Below are positions 35,401 to 39,609 of a stretch of DNA of 64,000 nt, piece after piece. Below the pieces are notes generated by a model. It worked only from the letters and a program-made list of their open reading frames with translations. It was not told the DNA's origin and ran no database searches. Source of the DNA: an uncultured Flavobacteriales bacterium (GTDB lineage Bacteria; Bacteroidota; Bacteroidia; Flavobacteriales_D; Sanyastnellaceae); the NCBI GenBank assembly GCA_905478795.1, contig CAJQJX010000066.1, positions 1-64,000 on the forward strand. The letters are read 5' to 3'. Position 1 is the first letter of the stretch. Each line of letters starts with the position of its first letter. A program made the translations under genes and the position numbers.

Positions 35401-38400
35401 CAGGATATGTCGATTACGTGCGACCTCAACTGTTTGGTAGTGTATTGCCTTCTAACGGCTTCTACCAGCCCGGTGACGAGCTGCACTTGCGGTGGTCAGA
35501 GAGCATGGAAACATCCAACCCTCAGTTTACCCTGAACCCTGACTCTATCAAGATGAGGGCCACTCAGAACTCGGACTACACCAAGAACAGCAGCGGCATC
35601 AAGTTCACGGGTGATGAGCACATCACCGTGGTGCAAGGACCTCACTTGGACACCTATTATGCCGATGAGGACATGATTGGATTCCCGGGATGGTCTGTGA
35701 GTTGGAAACAATGGGGTGGTGGACTCTATGGTGTCCAAGACACCGCTACCGGAACCATTGGGGCCACATCGACCAATCCAGAGGATTTGATTGTCCTTCC
35801 GACTCAAGTCTCTGTGATAGTCCCACCCTCACAAGCTGATGGTGTTGTCTTCACCCAAGGTGATCAATCTGGTTACAGCTTGCGCGGTGAATTCACCGAC
35901 ATCGACCACTTCAAGTTGACCTCAACGGTGGCCAACGTGGGTGAATCGTCATACACCGTGCAGATTTCTGGTGCGGGTGCACAATGGAATGGTTTGTGGA
36001 ACCAGCTTGAGCTGGTGTTTGAGCCGACCGCTACAGAAGGCACTTACAATTGGCGCTTAAGTGTCAATGGTGCGCCAGCCGGTCAGAACGGTGTCATCGC
36101 GAACATCCGTTTGGAACCCACCCGTATCACCTTGGGTAATGGATGGGAAAATGGCAGCGCAACGGGCGAACCACTCAGCATGCCTATGCAGGACTTCCGC
36201 TTGTGGAACAGCCAGCGTGAAACCTATGCTTCTGAAACCCCAGCCTTCCAAATCACAGGTAAGGAGATTGGACTGCAATTGTGGTTGCCCATGGATGAAC
36301 TGTCCGGGGCACCGCAGGACCGCGCTCGGATGCGTGACATCATCATGGAGGCCAACTGGTATAGCCCACAAGCCTCCCATGCTCTTGATTTCGCGTCAAA
36401 CACCAACGGATCTTTGATTCCAAGTCTCTCCGGTGTGAACTGGACGCCAGATGGAACGCGGAATACCACCTTGGAGTTCTGGGTTAAGCCTGGCGGTTTG
36501 AATGAGGGCATCATGAGCATCAACGGCACAGCAGATCCCGACATCGACTTGCGCCGTGTAGGATGGTCCGGCTTCATCGACGAAGTGGGACGCCTCGGAT
36601 TTGCAAATGGTACAGACACCATGCGGACTCAAGAGCCCCTCTCGGACGCATGGCATCACGTTGCATTGGTCCGTCGATACAATGGTACAGCCTTGCTCTA
36701 TCTTGATGGCGAGGAAGTTGCGGGAGACCCTGCCTACGATCACGGCAAGTTGATCCCAGTGGTCCTCCACCTCGGTGCGCGGAACCAATTGCCTTCAGGA
36801 ATTGGTGAGTGCCATGACCTACAGGGCATCAACTTCAACACCGATGGCAACCAGAACTACAATGCTGCTGGTTCTCTCGGTTGGGCAATGTTCAATGGAG
36901 TCCCCACCGAAATCTTCGGAGATGGAACCGTTGCGACGGACGACCTGGATTACGCCAATGCCTTCCATAGCTCCGAGCAGGATTGTATCGATGCATGTGT
37001 AGATGCTCCTCCAAGTGGAGCACCTATCGGGTATGATCGATTCTTCACCGGTAAGCTGGATGAATTAAGGGTATGGAACACCGCCTTGACCAAGGAGACC
37101 ATTGTGAAGCAGATGCGTGACGGTGTTTATGGCTATGAAAATCTCGTGCTGCACATGCCGTTCGAGACCGCCATCGTGGCCGACACCATCGCAGTGCATC
37201 CGTATGATGCATATGTCTACGCTCCATTTGATGGATTTGACTACTTCAATGATGCAGGTTCCATGCTGATCACCCACGGTTACAATGCGGTGGAGTTGGG
37301 CAACATTGGAAATGGTGGTCTTACTTCCATCATCACAGGCATTCAAGAGGACGACGCTCCTCTGATGCAGTCCGAAGCACAAACCGCTTTGAGTCAAGTG
37401 GGAGACGTCATCGATGTAACGTGGAATTCACTCAAAGATGAGTGCATCATTGAGCTCAACGAACAGGCCTTGTACAAGTACGAGGACCAGCTTGTCACAT
37501 TCATGATTCCTCGGACACAGCTTCGCGATGACGCGGGCAATGCGACTGAAAGTGACCTGGTGTTTGAAATGTTGATTGACCGGAACCCACTGAAGTGGAC
37601 CGAGACAGAAGCAATGGTGGAGCAAGAGTTCGATATGGACGTGGTCACCTATACCACGAGCATCATGAACATCGGCAACACCTCGAAGTACTTCGAGATC
37701 GGTGGTCTTCCGTCATGGATCGAGGTTTCCCCTGCAAGCGGCAACATTCCAGCCAACAGCACGATGGAAATCACCTTCTCTGCGCCAGAATCGCTGCCCA
37801 TTGGATACTTTGAATTTGATGCGCGACTCAAAGGTGGCCTGCCTTGCGGCAACGCCGCGGCCGGAGGCTTCTGCTATGCAGAGCGCTTCACCCTTGGTGT
37901 GGACATTTTCGCAACGCCTCCAGAGTTGGAAGTCGATGTAGCGGAGTATGAGTATATCATGCCACTCGTGACCAAAGTCTACATTAACAATGCAGCCAGC
38001 ACGGACGAGGACGATATCGTCATGGCTTACATCGATGGCGAGCTTCGTGGTTATGCCAATCTCGACCTCCCTGTAGCAGGTCAGAATCTGGCCTTCCTCT
38101 CCGTCTTCTATGACACAGAGGATGTAGGCAAGGATATCGAGTTCAACGTTTGGGACGCCTCTAAAGGCATGACCCGAGCGCAAGTCTCGACACATTGGCC
38201 AACCCTGGAACAGCAAGTCGAAGTGACACCAAACGAGAACGGCATCGGCAACCTCTTTGAGCCACTGTTGCTCAAAGCTTCGAGCCGCGTCGCCATCAAT
38301 ACCAAATTGGTGCCCGGTTGGAACTGGATCAGTGTAAACGTTGTGGACACCCCGGCTACGTTCTCCTTGGAGAAAGTCTTCGAGCATGTTCCTCATGAGG

Positions 38401-39539
38401 ACATCCTGCAGGTGAAGTCACACCTCACACCGTACAAGTTGCCCAGCGAGAGCGACCATGGTTGGACACAGTACGCCAGTGACGAGAATGATGTGCACAT
38501 GCGCTATATGGTAGAAATGAAGTCAGATGACCCTGATGCTTCTTGGACCATGAACAACATTGGATTCGCACCGAACCCCACTGAAGAGGAGTTCATGAAG
38601 CCATTGGTCTATGGTTGGAACGAAATCGGGTACATCCCGCAGCAATCCTTCAACGTTGACCTGGCCCTGCGCAGCGTGTCTGATGCAGATTCCATCTTGA
38701 GCTTCAATGACCTCATTCAAAGCAGGCATGACGGATTTGCGATGTATGCAGGCAATGGCAACTGGATCGGTTCCTTGAACACCATGCGACCTGGCCAAGG
38801 TTACCGCATGCGCTTGGGGTTGACCAATGCTGAGCATGTTGGACAGCCTGCCGGCACACTTGAATGGCCTGTGTCCTTGGGCATGGAATACCTCGTGCGT
38901 TCTGATGAAGAGGAGAAAACATGGCCGATGGATGTATTGGAATGGGAGTCCTCCATGCTCGCGGTCATTCGACTCGAGATTCCAGCCAGCCAACCGCAAT
39001 CGCTGATTGATGCCTTGGGCGCCTTCGTAGACGGACCAGAAGGGCCCATCTGCATCGGACAAGCACGCCCGATGGACACCGATGAAGGGTTGTTGTACTT
39101 CCTAACATCGTTTGGAGAAACGAATGCCGATTTGTTTGCGGGTGACATTCACTTCCGTTGGATGTCTGGCTTGACCGAATTGGAGTTCACGGCCGACGAG
39201 ACAGTAAACTTCGAAGCGGACCGCTTGCACGGCGATCTCGAAGCACCCATGATTCTGCACTTCAGAGAATCACTGGCAATGCCTGAGACCAGCGTCGACG
39301 AACATCTCGTTGCCTTCCCGAATCCATTCCGCAACGAACTCTCCATTCACTGGCATGGTGATGAAGAAGTCCTTGAACTCAGAGTGGAAGATGCCAGCGG
39401 AAAGACCATTGATGTACTGGATTGCAAGGGCATTGCAGAAGGACCTTGCCGCTGGGTGACCAACAACCTCGCTTCTGGGGTCTATTTCATTCATGCGATT
39501 ACCAAGACCGGACACCACGCTGTTCGGGTTATAAAGTAA
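11451..39539 (+). CDS. Giant 9362-residue T9SS-secreted multidomain surface protein (putative adhesin)
   Basis: A single open frame of 28,089 bp. A signal peptide spans residues 1-40 (ending NANAQ). Approximate order: cadherin-like Ig repeats with NDPP/NDAP linkers (250-440, degenerate copies to about 1400); a nidogen-like DFYGNQYDEISVSSNG domain (603-785) with a YDPYG tract; a calcium-binding DxDxDG segment (1400-1445); a first C-type-lectin-like (CTL) domain (1492-1613) followed by LamG (1767-1967); further CTL-like domains and Cys-rich ACNY modules (2095-4740); FN3-like and LamG-like domains (5117-6030); Ser/Thr-rich twin segments (6937-7484) and a Gly/Ala-rich hydrophobic stretch (7570-7630); two LamG domains (8064-8574); and a type A T9SS sorting domain (about 9280-9362: AFPNPFRNELSIHW ... 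GVYFIHAI). It is probably exported across both membranes and anchored outside. Adhesion or glycan binding is inferred from the modules. A perfect hairpin follows the stop. Confidence 0.9.
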   Translation: MFKLTPAGSIPVCPNVGQSIAGILFLFLASFLAPCNANAQTISGVDLCDSEGGTWQPNFPGLSWTGSVAYTVSNPPYGSSTVSKTNGNWNSSANWAYTASSYKNSSTGLFGHSDHILISASRPYSYVTSYSCGAFGWETCYTTNYATWYSSRYVWFDHDAPEVAAINDVLNEDNSATWSAALYNYDCASAPSISLSGCPNWITEGSHTGNHAKFSINPPANYNGSGNCSYTVSFPGRSRTKTLNYNVQAVNDPPVANAQSVSTNEDTNKSITLTGSDIEGSALTYSIVSNPSHGTLSGSGNQRTYSPHANYHGSDSFTFRVNDGALNSTSKTVSITVNSVNDAPEAFSQNVTTDEDVVKEILLGASDDNNSDAQLTRSIVSQPTNGTLALVGNSGVNYTPHLNWYGSDSFTYRVNDGQYNSSTKTISITVTSVMDPFIADFTLNGGNGNPQNISISENGGTATAFSTEIPEEGIFNIEIIGTDGDGLEGYSISDAPNHGALTLEMKSAGELSPFEETLTLLPNSSQSTNFYATGSLEEVALALTEASSSGASPQDLILEICSPLNNCVEFGSGNDGFELNIEDGSSTDSPMDSNGSMLAIVSTCDDCTETVDLPFTFDFYGNQYDEISVSSNGVVWLGANSNAWCCQGATLPSLEHPNPSIHVFHTDLDPGQSGSITYNIVGSAPNRQVVISYNDVMEYGSYDPYGYDPYDPYGYDPYGYDPYGTGNAGVFINAQLVLNETDGVIHIWHDDINLNSHSATVGLNNPSSGESSVDLGSNQAQSISATDYHWTPLLADWLSDSGEGLYEFFSSDYIGLSGDGTWNFTLTNVNPNQSASFDFDLTLMGLSQPDIAVVEYVSDLNHVGDDEFTIQATDVHDNTANMVFPVMKFGVDDGETHFLSPASTSLTFQEDIDFDFELTLFDADGLSNQGEWNASSLSNAIFEDAGGICSDFEANLVNNNLEVSCKCSPPSHYSEGYHPDYPEPFIFLVTIYDEQGFATTQEYEVTLSQTADVTYIALEQATGGNVTSSNTRTLSSGTSEPITIQGTEDTPLSLDFFFDDNDGLSLPPFENPSSTETDAQSGDATTSISNVVLGDNIMTSGSHNIKTAVLDVEPNLHKNGNIEVLLSSMDRFGAEVIVPLTITLDQVNDPVLVSLDCPANPENSTQQELSGTAPAATGVWNIELQVEEDVPLQFALSAVDDADGIGNAPLSMLNGAGVSASSPHGSSPASFAISQSLQANQVYTPAFEFPTEAQIAAGENHDYLTLVLEDEDGNKIEVNIDFIVSHKNDGDVSYTGESAIDWYEDAFVKRTIQLIDPDGLQAKDVHITNGSHGTAELVRKDVLNPTTLEIDYIYSPDAEFHGMDNISISVKDDQGYEGSEFDISISVQSLNDPLTLTAALQDKCDQNDSIVTDADCDSDGGDIDQDGICDNEDDCIDVNCDGLCDYNFSLANMQALEDDSLLVQFTFGDSPSAEDDSYAVQISTCGAPDVPEGWELIASTDSALYLQSLSTYDNWYAARTATEAIYGGRLVSISNSTEANLLSAASGWTGEFKSKGSNQWQSVSGSTPYYSENESCPADSDCFGFLDNGSNDIESTTNNIISDRKAIMELSFLICSKNGRNELGTASNSWRYIPDFNYSGSNRFSIAVEDQEGYVEFRHFDVEVQNTEDATMFGGNLAVASEEDLYSRGNIYALDFDGLQENAFEEIADLKAVSLVAPNAEDDSDGNVQVMEETTWLTKGELNYLENFEDQDDPSNHRGFFYTEGMTFWAPLDNHLTDTISNNVVAETSPLWSSDRFGNTHAALRLNESTPLIIIPGDQLSVDGDPRSLSFSFWFTLESSLNDGHTLFSNAGENVAADEVFEIIKEDQLLEIHSGSEIHQLKVHDHSWNHIVVTFDKFDSTLTGFMNGEKEFEAFNTTPLKLPTSDFALGGKIDGSSTWDGVIDDIAIWNRALTFGEAASMHKQEGARYLHTPILDDYDRSSVTFLTNNEKTTIDSRFDGQMIEREMNVIAISHNAVADYGCTDPDGFNFSTRAIVDTSSFLGFAPAVDSVRCEFEGPMGNRIWTPDEDLSKMTASLAILVDSDDDGVLDENEISGCMDPTACNYNPLATDDYPNYSFLDYLHIGATDSTRLYISRKPVEWDAAIEDADSLGGHIATIHSIEEAMTVATRTGFADTIALAPADTLYISGYKFITIGEFGPSRYYVSMTDSLSMYDWEHSPQVRWPQLQSNLVVINSSEENDALTTLLDDAGLDRAWLGLTDDDKIGIGEGNWTFLRDSSLLGSYTSWAEEPVDTDPNFLSKKDIPDNEYDYAQLWTLDRPAEAGFGTHTTGVNHPIASGEWVMTNRDGFRFIHDDDGFDFISSNAHLVLELPATFCTPTFNFAVADSNGYDLTQAACPTKDVPRITMIEIPRDEYNDCRYPVEECEHCLFERDELDQLPITYIGRTDSSKYYISTDAVSMESLLSEEDYAFGQLSEHLVRIGGQQENDEIVELFKTSAASSVEHLWLGVSDNASDSTWRDLRDGQLAVYTNWDSDENFDGRSDSLIQGHRYGRYDYAQMWLNGGDRRWHDENGNEVVAENEPAPGAWVAMPSYGVIQSGAFPAHVLFEFPHDDFEVIGGYDTNTNEVCDHEEDYECLDVFSDVSLEVSDGEIAMMFNGHSSFDASRVYLMGWGTYTLFDVPAETPVTILGDHPEFISVTGDSSTAITGSIPAEYATGENTSAHFFHGDVEITISGEFGNASVFSVSEGMLRTHRKLQSHRPSTEYICAGICISDDNFNNICDEFEGCMDENACNYKATATYDDGSCVDAWNCTGCRDESACNYNINATKDGSADQVYIDLNYEFLPEGAVPESGQILYTPPGLGSVGMLIPAYCVYKDSLSECEFCSGDVDGSGVVLGGDTLIDGTVWCIQEIGCSDPNACDFNEAAEPNNPYAQSDCLLYPTSGTCEYCNGAQDGTGFVISGDEDNDGVCDVVDANRRIPLTLMAYTGTSFDGLIEIEGPYDDLSWDFKVPGIHKRELVIYENFTSIQFGQEFNLEVADAGNFETFLTTPTAENMPPGIVNETVNIFSLQPVFKLDSIKGISLQADPADPNETSHWIGKSGSDTRTAQLNIANPDMLGSFQVFDGDEFVEVNYAKDNLAQSNDHTERLLAVATYSTDASIAGEPIGFRSVPLSGTYFGDTLLSWSPTHYQEYRDNQFGTDLASLGVNSTLARIEDVPLHLAGADWKGPGTRVTNSSPGITGSESPVDYYHFTASRASLPKTLADLPYSAIGAQLAQPRTPSAVGSLTGTMAWLDGRLSSSNADGKIGGSTATLFWHWGSNPNAENMLANTLSNGDWVGHVNYPLLGEEKNGPGFMLFPHMQGNSGENWWMTLDTWDEATLHFKNYTGTENGVLGTAYIISENPISFNKWYYRYRNLALVPNSGELSFIESGANTEFLGQDVTKRDRYWLGIRKASNGWVPFRNTGDTDVALEWAASSGFPDGLEKEGLYDYRYSNYAQLMTNRHVPIITGAGRGKSTIADADLKMVPVTQSGKLWLNKTNTTYGSGGTRVQYLGSYSQDPSALYEQQSNNSIDFDGDGFPVGRDNNDMIFWESASNADLNGEMRGWDIQDVSSYYYWIKDNGNRNRGEAHNRALALGGDLASFNAKGYSQGAIEGYLMRRATVETLRPYTVRLRYLAGRSSYSCGAFGWGTCYRNIYRYRNVTKYQSISPFVNTWSGLLKNENHHYINEAALKANGNWWSFVWRLIFNWHGWTSSQLPVAGYADGTKVFGSDGALTQPNYTGRWARAQPDASGSAIQYWRSGSNFTWDDASNSTKNDAFAFEAYNYGGLGSAYAILEQEVPDNQGLAAAHGKFMAADTNRAMGAILELPFERVPELANWTPIGEGTNSWFYQSNQKLTFEAAQLAAEKVGGALMTLNENGATDALKRWSGNGWIGLYQDTTDQGFDEPFGGWKFADGSPSTGVPWANNAPNNGVQDTNGNGFIDGNETSLVEENHAEIASVLEEVGSVRDVSKYNNLSALVSIPKERAPRVQLAYSANAISENGANYLEQAYQLEAEGQLIIGSEVPSGTSDVNTGIEHVKAVVSTPESNDQLELWLEFDPDGDEEPSDVTSEWMQLLAPGNMLPAGESQLTFKKGGSGELQFDRDLSDGFDGVNARSYWRLWAFDSESGHRWQLKRFEIFFNAPKIIEVEAAADVIVGTSNGVSDGVTLREIGVSVKNIYTGEILSLHPNSTFNLYVPGQSDAIEFTQGGLSELTQSLNGATLNGKWECTLLQALDVTTAQPILVEDPATGNMVDGVGMNQFTMEFLIPPGLVTGPQPYLTESGDLQFVADRIRLGGGVDLPPTISEQDDVDDINLTTISIDSDYEEGVNEENIFTQHSHDNVVALLPQNPLIEAGIEDDILVEVGNVDVHFEFQIRDENTLYYVSTETMSYDLAQRAAAMAGGHLVVPSNDDEESFIKLQGVHGWTGLIDADTNQVWVPITGEYIDPSWDLMSHFSVPPLHSEDLTTADHQHATMTADGLSGQGIDAVAHATLEIGKAGTPALTWAPITPDNLFFDIYDPANDKHYVGARIGDAEVLEGQDHIGSQGRIWRASESGDLLSFTNGDEDGESEVSDPSIDGFTLIAATDSSNYFSGSDANLTYLQAQEVCASQGGRLATLETPAENDLIKGQAQGHIGLWKDNNGIWMWATGATPSYTDWSPTDIENPNTDVAVVMTSAGWDRKSNISVSRAICEMEALGDLTVNGDAYMVPTSSNTFPLYYESNSSFVLPTIVLLDSAGYESMDGPSHFGEEDWILASQTRRRTPAWEVPVLLVPDPLTLEELYDNEHGIYTAQGSTDGVLGDIQQRFGTYNLGNIQLSNLWNTETEAINGTPLTLVDASVHPDSVGGAENLLSGYNAGEFYLTPPPANHGLYREGSDVKVFNANTLKTKIELSPSGDFNDHEIHASFPITAPKFNSETLSDLSYGGADAINNGLPYWGVPNGVPAYAEMYVRVRNELTGVFFDTTMTSDQNPLLLKNCPHLMNDSIHMTFKVSEMNNSDGQLKFTGGDPVVISASVLWMTEGRRTMLWTDRDLVNNTLTMCTDIAPDFVMQSDPQEEQYLTEVDRTITDADGTVVNYLADDSVGVSQVTLVWNHSAASYSSGGSMYLQRRNYEDYGGTQLGWQYATGDVSKPWSFNQEEAKPFYNVDADFNGNLDPIFYTDSTLFHNLWSCETAEYRVKQDMCGDIFYTPSIQVSIQGSVSDPWKYIDEITDGVVVSEGRYWNKIQIDWSSALDSEGMIDQFRLFRRLYTPADVDNDAWEQIFASEDINTWIDWDVAAGTLYEYRVGAVITCGTGNSVQQYYNPTPYPIGFRSNYGGVQGRVTFENGAPEDSVYVVVEPQGLNLARNSIILEEGEYAKLDINRYEQREGGAMGHWPDIHSDSFHPTLSFVDSTGVRVSEGVSVSQWIKVPQTTLLGAPGTGVGAAHEAPLFTLNYIDPFANLEKESLSIWARKINGDSTKYRLSARQSGVFTDLGAIELDYNKFQHVTFTMANVETGREVPGMRIYVRAHSDDPAIVDQPVDFYDFRGPDDIIQMIRENWSAWLWNAATGTSGFCSDPNAVNFAGDELGGTMRYCDYELPSGCTDPQGQNYLEYALFEPGGGEDACNYSYYGTGEDISLHWFSDNDANPYEYPVIVRLEDDNSETIVKSFWSSLNRYQDSLQVLGETYPYTSVVMNVKLPNGDYRLRVLDSRIESDGDFPHAEATSFAGNFALYNSVGVNYVTCSQYLSNEATNGSYDLSVVTHSALASGVGQIDNFLLVDCAECFSVNFRNNADIELPLTDEGMNAVQGGSTYEFWWRTADVIDGDTYRFGDIFKLKGDDASGDITLSIIEDTQDPSNMGNAKFQLTGPAGTMRRIPEQPTFNEYAIIPGQWYHVILAVGQPTGDGQPNAYFNMRSTDQNLADNEPWNNPRYYKFDNQDDQGNPLGNEAAFVIPPINAFADYNAESLVLGGSDILIHRVSIWEGLLTNNEGQALFAGDVLRNQTFNATTMPNLNGVWQLPEADNGPVPMSRLRSVLVPDNAGRFADQMLDKQLQPQGTNFEANAITQAYFVGTEVADGSGALTIDGISGANNLPSINRKSIRRAPYGQCNPGCSRVFDACNFNPFANQFIDCELSCTGAGLTTQRMASEQITYDEIRTWGNADYYSYAEGSRITPGSPLFGQDYRSWEAAKFWMQKYPSNYTDGLLLMYDADEGLGNALYDRAKYTTDVESWLGHNAVLYHQDFGFSGTDTNWYQVPDASRNYFANGPLRDIPQSLGNWEYTNGNDGGAYAINNVKYVGSGDFFDIKPSKSTSGFEHIFEPAQRTTIIGDVLLFSEDQDFVDKSAFEVEVDVVYQDIQPGFGDYSGDGALIPSNCPVAGVQFEVDGSIMNDESNQPVETDQQGRAKLTLSRGYHEVKPVLTHIVEGSTDDDHVFDVPETGKTVFVAGPTGRDANGNADPEYRFIDRTVRRAIGRVVGGDKMAAVAWDQSQNNLGLTSFQLTPISQVAEGVATYFQNDKCPAVQITTDTLTGQYEAFLLPSRYRISIGPDSASDKAHLFNPIGGFQDLSVSGWQLETPPHSVLGKPWVAAFSNHVMAYASGEYNPIKADYTIWDMTDRSIWNQTETYPLYPDVSNTDAYPTDNPNSSLDDVYERIDLIYNAPVELSVKQLTRNGNNECDPDSDPISDPRLGNLFLGEVTLHGADRDNYYACPLDAFLNAYSQAVKDPEDFNDTLIAPFPAGLPLVRTYNKYCLELRAGQRFDVDLSADGGTYLYQDTANVKGSNYDFVINNTLALPPNNLSTITLNEDSIHYDFTVKEPVENYGGGLVEAPTGNMNISLTYGGYVIDTWEPFAHLIPSTIAVEDIPSAYVVPSTGEVAFRHDRFDAIILGEYNASQPVPVSTDPILDFILRDPPGGGSSCSIAQGSTMSFERSIETSSANELSKERNMNATLSYETGGGLITAPMGIGIKVDGTNSASAGLELEQQETYEKTETGAISVSEEISFNQEIATSAEPLDYGGGMNQDLFFGQVRNTAISTHRIFDAQPVSTAMDEASANQLIVDLDQNAEGVVGTQMVIQDWDGNGEIDQIPMLKLTNQGGSPTGEIIPFILNWRGAVKTSVLPASNFMKTELTISTVDIPLLEFARDAYFQNHPELYKWPDGEHSNVDVSWSYPDGMTLANNDDHRWEMFHQDWMDSMKTHHLSTFPTQASTITRGYDVGSAMLADDYIDFSEFVTNETEARAIEDAISGNDKIGPGYQFLGTDVGLDSVRYYNNQISAWSRMLAENEFEKINARRFIFDNLSQFDDVSELSNWAEDLESSGMTANNYSLDDFSYTSEELGEIDVSMNGNNSIWEESDFEPYFLNFSGGGAEFTQSIEKTNAKEQSRSIELSSSKGGSLGPVANYNDATGASIKYGDVGTQTESRSQTQGQETSISYSYTLSDPDEGDFFLVAVIPGRGLNGPIFLNLGAATSCAYAPEDAADYAEWYPALIPSKYHVTPGRIACDAQAKKLTEPAWQRSIDPSGLSLNPSTGQVWHGMNSANGWANQGTLGGEAVGAGMLAPMVGAVVASGAIGGAMGNFAGIGLAAAAAAGIGIIYGADMAATAIWRSNIEQSLGESFADDGYDASSLVSIQAATQEKDIYIAPGMCADIFDANKKFVVQPATVQLEKPALTISYAEPGGQTISDAESMTATAFMDETIGMTLHLRNMAPNPFASSANFHVFSDGTSNTLGASVNIGGSSSSVSNLEIYPNWSPEAPLGGAYDVPVMFTHSGVDNPDFQTGSVTLVMQSLCDDNITDELEVNLNFEPACSDVTLEQPLENWTANLERVVNGGVENASEVDIVVDIAQNHFTNWKLQENALDPTTGVGPVVVEYRLGNGSNWAPVSNSLAFNTDSVVMLNEDGTINDVNFDWAPLIAEPLCNPLTEADETSCLGYEGQVLLRARSVCEDPFALPKVSEVVTGYVDYVRPQLFGSVLPSNGFYQPGDELHLRWSESMETSNPQFTLNPDSIKMRATQNSDYTKNSSGIKFTGDEHITVVQGPHLDTYYADEDMIGFPGWSVSWKQWGGGLYGVQDTATGTIGATSTNPEDLIVLPTQVSVIVPPSQADGVVFTQGDQSGYSLRGEFTDIDHFKLTSTVANVGESSYTVQISGAGAQWNGLWNQLELVFEPTATEGTYNWRLSVNGAPAGQNGVIANIRLEPTRITLGNGWENGSATGEPLSMPMQDFRLWNSQRETYASETPAFQITGKEIGLQLWLPMDELSGAPQDRARMRDIIMEANWYSPQASHALDFASNTNGSLIPSLSGVNWTPDGTRNTTLEFWVKPGGLNEGIMSINGTADPDIDLRRVGWSGFIDEVGRLGFANGTDTMRTQEPLSDAWHHVALVRRYNGTALLYLDGEEVAGDPAYDHGKLIPVVLHLGARNQLPSGIGECHDLQGINFNTDGNQNYNAAGSLGWAMFNGVPTEIFGDGTVATDDLDYANAFHSSEQDCIDACVDAPPSGAPIGYDRFFTGKLDELRVWNTALTKETIVKQMRDGVYGYENLVLHMPFETAIVADTIAVHPYDAYVYAPFDGFDYFNDAGSMLITHGYNAVELGNIGNGGLTSIITGIQEDDAPLMQSEAQTALSQVGDVIDVTWNSLKDECIIELNEQALYKYEDQLVTFMIPRTQLRDDAGNATESDLVFEMLIDRNPLKWTETEAMVEQEFDMDVVTYTTSIMNIGNTSKYFEIGGLPSWIEVSPASGNIPANSTMEITFSAPESLPIGYFEFDARLKGGLPCGNAAAGGFCYAERFTLGVDIFATPPELEVDVAEYEYIMPLVTKVYINNAASTDEDDIVMAYIDGELRGYANLDLPVAGQNLAFLSVFYDTEDVGKDIEFNVWDASKGMTRAQVSTHWPTLEQQVEVTPNENGIGNLFEPLLLKASSRVAINTKLVPGWNWISVNVVDTPATFSLEKVFEHVPHEDILQVKSHLTPYKLPSESDHGWTQYASDENDVHMRYMVEMKSDDPDASWTMNNIGFAPNPTEEEFMKPLVYGWNEIGYIPQQSFNVDLALRSVSDADSILSFNDLIQSRHDGFAMYAGNGNWIGSLNTMRPGQGYRMRLGLTNAEHVGQPAGTLEWPVSLGMEYLVRSDEEEKTWPMDVLEWESSMLAVIRLEIPASQPQSLIDALGAFVDGPEGPICIGQARPMDTDEGLLYFLTSFGETNADLFAGDIHFRWMSGLTELEFTADETVNFEADRLHGDLEAPMILHFRESLAMPETSVDEHLVAFPNPFRNELSIHWHGDEEVLELRVEDASGKTIDVLDCKGIAEGPCRWVTNNLASGVYFIHAITKTGHHAVRVIK
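11835..11873 (+). repeat. SYSCGAFGWETCY motif, N-terminal copy
   Basis: Residues 129-141 of the giant protein. The 13-residue motif recurs with one change (SYSCGAFGWGTCY) at 22494-22532, about 3550 residues later, followed in both by a Tyr/Arg-rich strand. Confidence 0.85.
12190..12760 (+). other. Cadherin-like tandem Ig repeats within the giant protein
   Basis: Two clear repeats of about 90 residues, each starting with NDPP/NDAP and TNEDT/TDEDV and containing the SHGTL/TNGTL, NYHGSDSFTFRVND and NWYGSDSFTYRVND strands. They belong to the bacterial cadherin-like (VCBS/Big_9-type) class common in long adhesins, where acidic linkers bind calcium. Confidence 0.85.
13554..13622 (+). repeat. YDPYG minisatellite in the giant gene
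   Basis: A 69-bp in-frame tract (residues 702-724) of near-identical 15-bp units, TATGACCCCTACGGT-like, encoding YDPYG four times plus one shortened unit. Copy number could vary by slippage. Confidence 0.9.
16750..17350 (+). other. LamG/concanavalin-like domain in the giant protein
   Basis: Residues about 1767-1967: TFWAPLDNHLTD at the start, SLSFSFWFTL, HSWNHIVVTFDKFDSTLTGF and IDDIAIWNRALTFGEA at the end, a complete LamG-like jellyroll pattern. Confidence 0.8.
17736..17761 (+). repeat. Diverged copy of the 26-bp Cys-module repeat
   Basis: Matches 942-967 and 2442-2467 at 23 of 26 positions and encodes GCMDPTACN in the giant protein. Confidence 0.75.
22494..22532 (+). repeat. SYSCGAFGWGTCY motif, internal copy
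   Basis: Residues 3682-3694 of the giant protein, near-identical to 11835-11873. The copies are diverged at synonymous sites, suggesting an old duplication kept by selection. Confidence 0.85.
32260..34340 (+). other. Twin Ser/Thr-rich amphipathic segments and Gly/Ala-rich hydrophobic stretch
   Basis: Two related stretches of alternating polar residues (SIETSSANELSKERN near 32315 and SIEKTNAKEQSRSIELSSS near 33640) each precede a Gly-rich turn. A 50-residue Gly/Ala-rich hydrophobic region follows at about 34180-34335 (VGAVVASGAIGGAMGNF, GIGLAAAAAAGIGIIYG). The combination resembles membrane-inserting hairpins and glycine zippers of pore-forming proteins, but no family was identified. Confidence 0.4.
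35640..37170 (+). other. Two further LamG-like domains in the giant protein
   Basis: The second is complete: GLQLWLPMDELSG, TLEFWVKPGG, WHHVALVRRYNGTALLYLDG and FTGKLDELRVWNTALTKET. The first (about 35640-36240) is more diverged but ends in MQDFRLWNSQRETY. Confidence 0.75.
39270..39536 (+). other. Type A T9SS C-terminal sorting domain
   Basis: About the last 85 residues of the giant protein: VAFPNPFRNELSIHW, ELRVEDASGKTI, ASGVYFIHAITKTGHHAVRVIK-like ending. This is the signal for export through the type IX system and surface attachment. Confidence 0.88.
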
Positions 39540-39544
39540 CCGGA

Positions 39545-39572
39545 AAGCCCCCTGCCAATGGGCAGGGGGCTT
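39545..39572 (+). terminator. Terminator hairpin after the giant gene
   Basis: A perfect 12-bp inverted repeat, AAGCCCCCTGCC - AATG - GGCAGGGGGCTT, starts 6 bp after the stop codon. There is no long T-run, but the stem is very stable. Confidence 0.85.
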
Positions 39573-39609
39573 CCCTACCCCTATCACACCATTGACCAAA
39601 AACCACACG

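Noticed and set aside
39592-39609. TTG start giving six extra residues on the Cys-rich repeat protein
   Set aside because: An ATG at 39610 leads directly into a normal signal peptide; the TTG adds nothing.
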